Shown: piece by piece, positions 57,004 to 64,000 of the stretch
Position numbering within the stretch: position 1 is the stretch's first letter
Layout: every line of letters starts with the position of its first letter
Origin: Malachius bipustulatus
Lineage: Eukaryota; Arthropoda; Insecta; Coleoptera; Melyridae
Direction of reading: 5' to 3'
Assembly (NCBI GenBank): GCA_910589415.1
Contig: OU342634.1
Coordinates: 22,751,144-22,815,143 of the forward strand
Length of the DNA: 64,000 nucleotides
Translations under genes and position numbers: made by a program
The notes under the pieces: generated by a model
What the model was told of the DNA's origin: nothing
The model's database searches: none
The model's input: only the letters and a program-made list of their open reading frames with translations

Positions 57004-58658
57004 ACTTCACTATTCAGTTGCAACTTGCAGGCTTATTACTAATGCCTGACTGTCTCATCTGTCTCATCTGGATTGAGGCTCATTCCCTCCGCCAAGTATA
57101 AATTCGTGACGTGAGCGGGTTCTTTGCGAGAATTTGCTTACTGTTTTTTTGCCAATATCTACCAGATTCCATACCCGCAGGCAAGAAATGAAAAGCTACA
57201 AATTTCCCAACGTGTCTGAAACAGAGTCCTTTCTATGTTTTTGTTTTATTTTTCAGTGAAAACCTCATCTGTCATCCGGAAATTCGTATACATAAATTAT
57301 ACTTAAAGACCTGAATTTACAGAGATGTCACGTCAACTTTTCAGTTCTCCCAAATTGTTGTCCTTTATAATAAGTGAGCAGAAAATCTCACTGAGTTTAT
57401 TCTTGAAAGGAAAGTGATGGCTTGTTATATCTTTCACTCAGTGGAATTCCGAAAAATAGTTTAAAAATACTTATATGTATCTAAATTTATGTAGTCTTGA
57501 TGTTTATTTTGAAAAATAAACGACATGCCAAAAGAAAGGTTGATTTTATTACAGTAATAATGCAACTGTAGTAAAGGCACTCAAAGATAATTTATTGCAA
57601 ATCTATTTTTGTAGGAACATCGTGTGTGGCCGATATGGTTCCTTTCTCACATCACATACGCGGCTCCCTTTTCGTATCACATGTGCTTCATCCTGGCATG
57701 TTCCCCATCATAATCTCTCTCACTTCAGATAAAGCCAGATGCTACGGCTTCAACTTATCTAGACTTTTGACTAATAAAAATTGCACAAAATAGCATATCC
57801 TATAAAAAAATATTACATCACGCCGAATCCGCTGAAGTTGCAAGCAGTTTCAGTCTCAGTTTTGTTGTAAATATGGATGACATTATAATATGATTAACGA
57901 TGGTGGGATTGTAAATAGTGATTTTACTATTTCTCTCCAATCTCTCGTATTATACTGGGTAGGTAGGTATATAAGATCTCTCTTGTTGTAAACCTCGTCA
58001 GTGGTTGTACACAATTTACACGGCCCAGTAGGCTTTATCCTCTATTAAACCCAAGTAATTATAATCCCAGTGTGTCTAAGATCTGCACACATCCAATTTC
58101 TTGAGGCTTTACATGATGTGATTAAACGACGACATTACTGATAATTAATTAACATTAAATATCTCACAAGATTAATTAGTTATGTGTCTAAGCTCAGACA
58201 TCGGTTAATGCCGCACGTATTTGTCTTGTAGCCTTCTTATGTATGCTTAGATGATTCTATTAAAGGGGTTTTTAAGGCGGATCTGACTAATTTAAATTAA
58301 ATTTATACACAAATAGGAAGTTTTCGCATGTCGTACGGTAAACCCATGTTAACGTCTCTCAGAATTTTCTTTTCGTTGGAAATAAAGCTAAGCAACCCCA
58401 AACTTTAGGGTAGGTGCACGTATATTTACATCCTTTCCAGAAACGTCTTGCAAAACTCCCTATTAAAATAACTGGAGAATAGAATAAGCGCTTCATTGGT
58501 TAACTATTGTTTTGCAAATACTTATTAGGTACTATTTACGCAATATAAGCATTAGGTTAAGTTTCATTAATCACTAGTGATTAATGGCCATTAATACCTA
58601 GTGATTAATGATAATCAATATGTATACATCAGGAAACTAAATTCATTTCGAAACGTAT
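57004..58658. other. Intergenic, nothing firm
   Basis: A GC-richer patch at 57600-57760 without an ORF; otherwise AT-rich and empty. Confidence 0.4.
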
Positions 58659-59176
58659 TGTTACGGGTCTCACAATAATAAATCCATCACTAAAAGTCTG
58701 CAAATTCCTTTATTGATTAACACCACAAGTAGAAAGTACTTATAACCAACTACATACACCAACTTGTCTATTCTTGTCTTTATAATCCGCTATACTGTCA
58801 CTACTGGCTCCCTTACTTCACACTTCACTTCACTACTCCTCTGTCTATACTTCAGCTTTCACTAGTTACTTCCAAGATACTACTGCTCTGTCTTCCTTAC
58901 TATACTTCAGCTTCACTTCACGTCCAAGATTCTACTGCTCTTCCAGCCACACGCAGGTTCTTATATAGTCCTCTGACGCACCATCGAAACAGTAGGCGCA
59001 TTCTCGTAGATTGCAGAACTGTCATCGGCTGTCAACGCGTCATTCCAGAGACCTGCGTCGAACTGTCATTAACTAATCAATTATAAAAAAAGTATGTAAA
59101 CAAACAAAATGGTGAAACTGGTACTGGACTGTTAAAGAAATAACTACTAGAATTTTTCCAGAGCGGTCTCGTTATA
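58659..59176 (-). repeat. Solo LTR of the same gypsy family
   Basis: It starts TGTTACGGGTCTCACAATAA and ends GAGCGGTCTCGTTATA, matching both LTRs of the 15227-19524 element along its length but with several indels and substitutions. It retains TTATATA (minus-strand TATA) near 58955. No internal sequence follows. Taking out the mariner element at its right edge leaves GTAT before and GTGT after, a plausible 4-bp target duplication with one change. Confidence 0.85.
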
Positions 59177-60141
59177 AAGGGTTTTCCAACAAGAGGTGTT
59201 ATTTTGGTATTCAAAGAAAAAGGCCATTTTTTGAGATAAATGATCGGATGTCTATTTCATAATAAAGAGGAAAGTATGCCGTTAATAATGAAAAACAACA
59301 TCAGCCAAATGGCCACCAAGACCACGCTTACAGGACCATATCCTTTTCATGAAATTTTCCATAACCAAATCGCAAAGTGGCTGCCCCTCGGGCTGCCCTA
59401 TGTCCTCGATAGACTCACGAATTCCATCTTTGAGGTCTTGAATCGACGCTGGGCTGATGGCATACACCTAATCTTTCACGTAGCCCCAAAGGAAGAAGTC
59501 GCAAGGTGTTAAATCACAAGATCTCGGAGGCCAATTGTGATCACATCTTCCAGAGATAACACGGTCCGGAAACTTTTCCCGTAAAAGAGCAATGGTTTCC
59601 TTGCTCGTGTGGCACGTAGCGCCGTCTTGTTGAAAGTAAACGTTGTCCAGATCAATACCATCCAACTCCGACCATAAAAAATCATTAATCATCTCTCGAT
59701 AGCGCAATCCATTCACCGTAACTGTTGACCCAACCTCATTTTCGAAAAAGTAAGGTCCAATGACCCCGCCGGACCATAAACCACACCAAACAGTCACACG
59801 TTGAGGATGGAGAGGCTTCTCAACAATAACTCTTGGGTTTTCTGAGCCCCAGATACGGCAATTTTGTTTGTTGACGTAGCCACCGAGGTGGAAATGGGCC
59901 TCATCAGTCAAAATGATTTTTGACCCAAAAATGCTTTAGTTTTGCGAACTGTGACTGCAAGATTTTCACCATTTTTGTAGTAAATTTTAATAATTTCAAT
60001 GCGTTGTTGAAGCGTGTATCGTTCCATTTTTAGTAATGGCGTAGTTTCTACTTGTCAAATGTCAAAGAATAAAAGCTTCAAAAGTGACAGCTACCGAAAT
60101 ACCGGGTGATTCAAAATAACACCTCTTGTTGGAAAACCCTT
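59177..60141 (-). mobile_element. Mariner-like element, 965-bp deletion derivative
   Basis: Ends AAGGGTTTTCCAACAAGAGG (59177-59196) and the exact reverse complement (60122-60141), with TIRs of about 30 bp flanked by TA (59175-59176, 60142-60143). Both ends are intact. The left TA is the last TA of a gypsy solo LTR. The interior carries a transposase gene on the minus strand with an internal deletion and one stop codon. Confidence 0.92.
59282..60027 (-). pseudogene. Mariner-like transposase, DD41D, internally deleted
   Basis: The ATG at 60027 begins MERYTLQQRIEIIKIYYKNG, the usual N-terminal helix of this family. After FLG (residue 35) the sequence jumps to the catalytic region (KIILTDEAHF) in a different frame, so the N-terminal frame stops at 59908. 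The catalytic frame then runs 59911-59468 with D in TDEAHF, D in QQDGATCH and D in TPCDFFLWG. The last two are separated by 41 residues. A TAG (59468-59470) interrupts the frame just after YVKD, and the C-terminus continues to 59282. About 100 residues holding most of the DNA-binding domain are lost. Confidence 0.88.
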
Positions 60142-60143
60142 TA

Positions 60144-63100
60144 GTGTTATTAAACAGACGTGCACAAAATCATTTAATGTTTTAAAAAAAGCTTGAGGGT
60201 TGTATAATTTTAGCTGCAAACTGTAAAATAATATAGTTCGTTTAAAGTTTATCAAAATGATTTGATTTTAATCCGTCTGTACGAAAAAATGATTGCTTTT
60301 TTGAAACATGGTGATAAAAATCGTTTTAATGAGAACAGAATAAAACGAATAATGGAATCTTCCAGAAATAATCTTTTCTTTATTTTCCTTTTTTCAGTGC
60401 TGACGACTGTGTAGAATGAGAATCATTACTGCCTTGAAAAGGACTAGTCACTAACGCCAGAAGGGCATTATTGTTAAGCCCTTTTGTGTCAGATAATAAT
60501 GCCTTCAAAGATAACACTGACCGGAAATTCGTTTATTTCCGGATTAAAAATATATCCGGCTCTTATCCTCTTATGCCCAAGAAAAATACAAACAAATTTA
60601 TAATTTGATACCGCCGACCCTCTAATTTAACGAAATATGATATACCAAGAGAAAATAAATAACTTCATTATGAGGTACGATTTGTACTTCTGAAAAAAAT
60701 CAAATTATCTTGCTTTGTATACCTAAATTAATAATAAAAATCAGATTTTCCAACTCGTCCTTCAAGTCCTGAAACTCTTCACCGAAGTAGGTATTCCGAC
60801 ATGGAACTACCCACTTTAAAAAGAAAACTCTGCTGCTGGATGCGTTTTCATTCATTATTTTATAATTTCTGTATAGATGGGTCTACCTTTCTGTGTTTCC
60901 AGGAAGATTAATGCGGTGAATATTCGAGGTAGTCCGCCTTTAAACATTTCAGAAGAAATTTAGGCGGGTTACTTCCGCCCATATGTCTAGTTTCAGCACA
61001 CATCTTCCTCCGTTCTCGCTCTCTTATGGGCGTTGAATATCTCGCTTGTAGGCGAGTATCTGCTCTCGCTCTGATACGACCCCACAATGAGGAATTCTGC
61101 AGTTAAACTCTGAATGAGCTGAGCTGCTAGAACGTTTGAACAGCAAAGCACTGCTCATATGCTCCTATCTATATAACTTTACAACCCTTCACGCATTCTT
61201 AGTACTTGAAGGGTTACTTTATTACGTCCTTTGTTTAGTCATAAGGGAGGAAAAATTCAAGTGGAAAACTGTTTACTAACTGAAAAGGTCCTTTGAAACG
61301 TCCAAACTAACAGACTAAGGATACTCAATTCAGAGATATGTTAATACTGATACGAGAATTGAAGTTAGGCAGGCAACTGCTACGGGATACTAAAATTTTC
61401 TTTTTTTATAGTATTTGTGTATTTTATTAGATGTCTTAACGTTGAAAATGTCTATCACTCTTATGTAGGTAATTAGTGTAAGTTTTTATGATTCTTGTAC
61501 AGCCTGAATCGACATCTCCGCTCATGAACTGCTACCAGAGCGTCACAGGAATTTCCCTGCAGTGCGTGTGCATTTTCAATAAAAAAAACGAAAGTATGTG
61601 ATGGGTGATTAACTACACAATATGACACTACAAATTAATTCAGTAAAAACCATGAAATCCATAAAAAAATTCGGGATTTTAAATGGGGCGCAATTTAATG
61701 TGACCTTTTTGCATTTCTTGATTCCCTAGTCGATCAAAAATTGATCCATTTGAAAATTTATAAAGGTTGCACAACCCTAATGAGACTAGATTATAATTAA
61801 TTAAGTAATGTCAAGCAATATGTAAATGGAATGTATACTGGGTGAAACATTTTGTTTTCATTAAGTGAAATCAGAATATCAGCTTTATGTAGGTTCCATG
61901 TAGATATGCTGTCTATGCTGTATATATGTTCTAAGATTGTAATTTCCAAACCACTACTTTGGAAAATGGAATTAGTCGTGATGGAAAGCATTCCAGTCAT
62001 GTTAAACAAGAGCTCTCCGTCTCGGATATAACAGCTGTGATGTTATTAAGAAATCGTACCAGAAGGGACCATTTTAATAAAGTTTGCTTTACGCATTGTA
62101 GCTTACAGACACAAGCATCCAAGTGCTGCTTTATTAATTCACGTTGGCTGAAACAACAATTAAGAATCGGCAATATGTGACGTCATTAGAGCCCCATTAA
62201 GATGGCGCTGTGAGCGAACGATAAGCGCGGAGGGCTCTGAAACGATAATGTGTTTCAGGTTAATTGTTCGCCGTCACTTTCGTCTGTTTTATGACTTCAG
62301 GGGGAACAACCTGCGCGCTCGAACAGCGAAATTGCATTCAAATTAAAAATAGGCTATGCTCGAGCTGGGCTTCATTGGAATATATTTCACCCGAAATCTG
62401 TCAACAGCGACTGTTAACAGCGTAATGAAGTAGCATTTTACCCCAACTCTTCATTTTTATAGTCCCTATTTATGTTTACAACCCAGTGGTTGAGTGAAGG
62501 TCAGGATGTTTGCCATAAAATGGAATTGTTCCTGCAGGAAACATGCAGTGAGGGGTTAAACTACTGAAATTCCGAGTGGTGCTTTATTCTCTAACCATTT
62601 AAAATAATTACCTTCTTGAGTACCAATTATGTATAGCGTGTGTGAAAATAACACCTTTACGAACTCTTGAAAAGCGATTCTTTACGTTAATCACTTAGAA
62701 ATTATTATTTTGGATATATTTTGTATAATAAGACTTTCTTTTATAAGATGAGTTTTATAATTCTTCTTTCGCTACATTTCTTCTCTCGCCCCCCTACCAT
62801 TGCACATAGGTAGACCATTTATCATTTCAGCCGTTTTCCCTTGTTTTAGTAATTTTTACAACCTTGACAGTCTACCTTTCCGATTTTATCTTTTCTTCAC
62901 ACCCCAGAGATCGATCTTAACATTCTCGTATCTGCAATTTCAGCCGTCGTTGTTCGTCTCCTGTACTGTCTCAAATTTCTGTAAAAATTTTTTACAACAA
63001 CTCTACTCTCTCATAAGATACCTGATACCTACCTGAGAATTTCTTCCAATTCATCCATCCTTCTTGTATTCTCTGTGGTATCTGCCCATCTAGTTCGCCT

Positions 63101-64000
63101 CGTTTCTGAAGTTTTCCACTTTTATCAGTTTTTCTTCTTGCATAATCACCTGTTCTTTGTATGACATAATTGAACTCCAGACACTCTGCTTCTTTCTAAA
63201 ATTTATAAACCTCTTTCTTGAAATCTTTCAGATTCCGCTCGAACTCTTCTATACTGGTGCTTGGTGTTGCAGAGCACAGTATCGTGGTCAAACATCATAC
63301 ACCAGGGGATTTTTCCTTTTATACTATTATGTTGCATCTTATCTGTAAGTTCTACAAGAATATTAATCAAGTAAAGGCTCAATATTGTCCCAAATAGAGT
63401 CGTGGCGTAAGTCTATTTAACTGGTATACCATATATCAGTCCAAAGCCACTCCTCCCACCTGAGTCATTTAAACATTTTTATAAAAACTTTTTTTTTATT
63501 TTTATGAAAAAAAACTTCAACCATACCTACTTAACAATTTTCGGTTCGTCTTAGGATGCATTACAATATTATAAAAAAATAATTAAAAACTAACCATAGG
63601 TAAGTGTATAATAAATTAGTCTCTGCATTATGATTTCTTTTTGACGTTGAATACTTCTAGCGCGGAGTATAGTGATTTTAACTTCTTGTTTTATATCACT
63701 GTTCTACGTAACGTGTAATCCCAAAAGAGCTGAGAGAGAAGTCAACTCTGAAATCGTGAGACTACTGTAATTTTTAGCAGTAGAAGAAGCACGTTGCAAA
63801 AAATGCGGAAGCCGCTAGGGGAATAAATGAACGTGACTTCCAGTAACCACGTCTATTGAAATTGCAAAAAGAAAGCAGCCGCTATGTAGAGGTCAGAGGT
63901 GAGACTTGGGCAGACGAGTGTAACTTATCATAATAGGTATGCAAGAAAATTCGATTCAATCACTACGGGACTCTCGGAAGCAGTTACACAAGCACCCTCA
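60144..64000. other. Intergenic, candidate regulatory blocks only
   Basis: No credible gene. GC-richer blocks lie at 60960-61110 and 62165-62360. The latter holds TGACGTCA (62178-62185, a CRE/ATF-type palindrome) and AAGATGGCG (62199-62207, a YY1/Pho-type core). A frame at 61959-62180 leads into this block without a domain. Pyrimidine-rich sequence covers 62760-63260. Confidence 0.35.

Noticed and set aside
56703..57023. 106-codon frame on the minus strand
   Set aside because: It overlaps the better-supported plus-strand exon candidate, has no domain, and its last third is AT-driven sequence.
61959..62180. 73-codon frame on the plus strand
   Set aside because: No recognisable domain, no promoter or splice sites; it runs into a GC-richer block by chance.

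Overview
The window looks like AT-rich nuclear DNA of an insect. Its recognisable content is eukaryotic transposable elements: an LTR retrotransposon of the Ty3/gypsy type, two mariner-like elements with DD41D catalytic spacing, a pogo-like element, a foldback-like element, an N-terminal fragment of a Crypton-type tyrosine recombinase, and several palindromic MITEs. Long stretches between them have no convincing exons. There are no bacterial operons, ribosome binding sites, rRNA genes, recognisable tRNAs or CRISPR arrays. The order is not resolvable by eye. The recurrent TAGGTA/TACCTA words and the element types would fit a beetle, but this is a guess.

Layout: 1-3932 is a foldback-like element with long composite inverted repeats, carrying a broken PHD-finger ORF. 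A 2.1-kb mariner-like element with unusually long (about 430 bp) TIRs is inserted in it. 5630-7690 is a large, diverged inverted repeat with a small palindromic MITE in its loop. 9816-10268 is a MITE. 15227-19524 is a complete but internally deleted gypsy element on the minus strand: two 546-bp LTRs differing at one visible position, gag, integrase, tRNA-Leu-like primer site and polypurine tract, but no reverse transcriptase or RNase H. 19840-20694 is a near-perfect palindromic MITE. 23925-25089 is a deletion derivative of a pogo-like element. 29266-30205 is an element with short inverted ends and the start of a Crypton-like recombinase; a truncated second copy lies at 50821-51549. 39763-41393 and 49262-49866 hold further foldback and tandem repeats. 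44580-44950 is a MITE. 58659-59176 is a solo LTR of the same gypsy family, and a 965-bp mariner deletion derivative sits at the last TA of it (59177-60141).

No host gene can be called with confidence. The best weak candidates are a TATA/initiator plus splice-donor arrangement at 55886-55942, a possible 3' coding exon at 56841-57003, and a GC-richer block with short ORFs at 38376-39147. Several other GC-richer blocks without ORFs could be regulatory DNA, which would fit a gene desert or a very long intron.

Nothing here works as a multi-gene system. The elements are linked by parasitism: defective copies have kept the ends needed for movement (LTRs, PBS and PPT; TIRs with TA duplications) but lost their enzymes, so they depend on helpers elsewhere. 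The most interesting items are hammerhead-ribozyme-like motifs (12473-12530, 13656-13708, 53897-53933), the near-identical LTRs around a dead gypsy body, the large hairpins that could give double-stranded RNA, and a CAGTGGCG word shared by unrelated elements.
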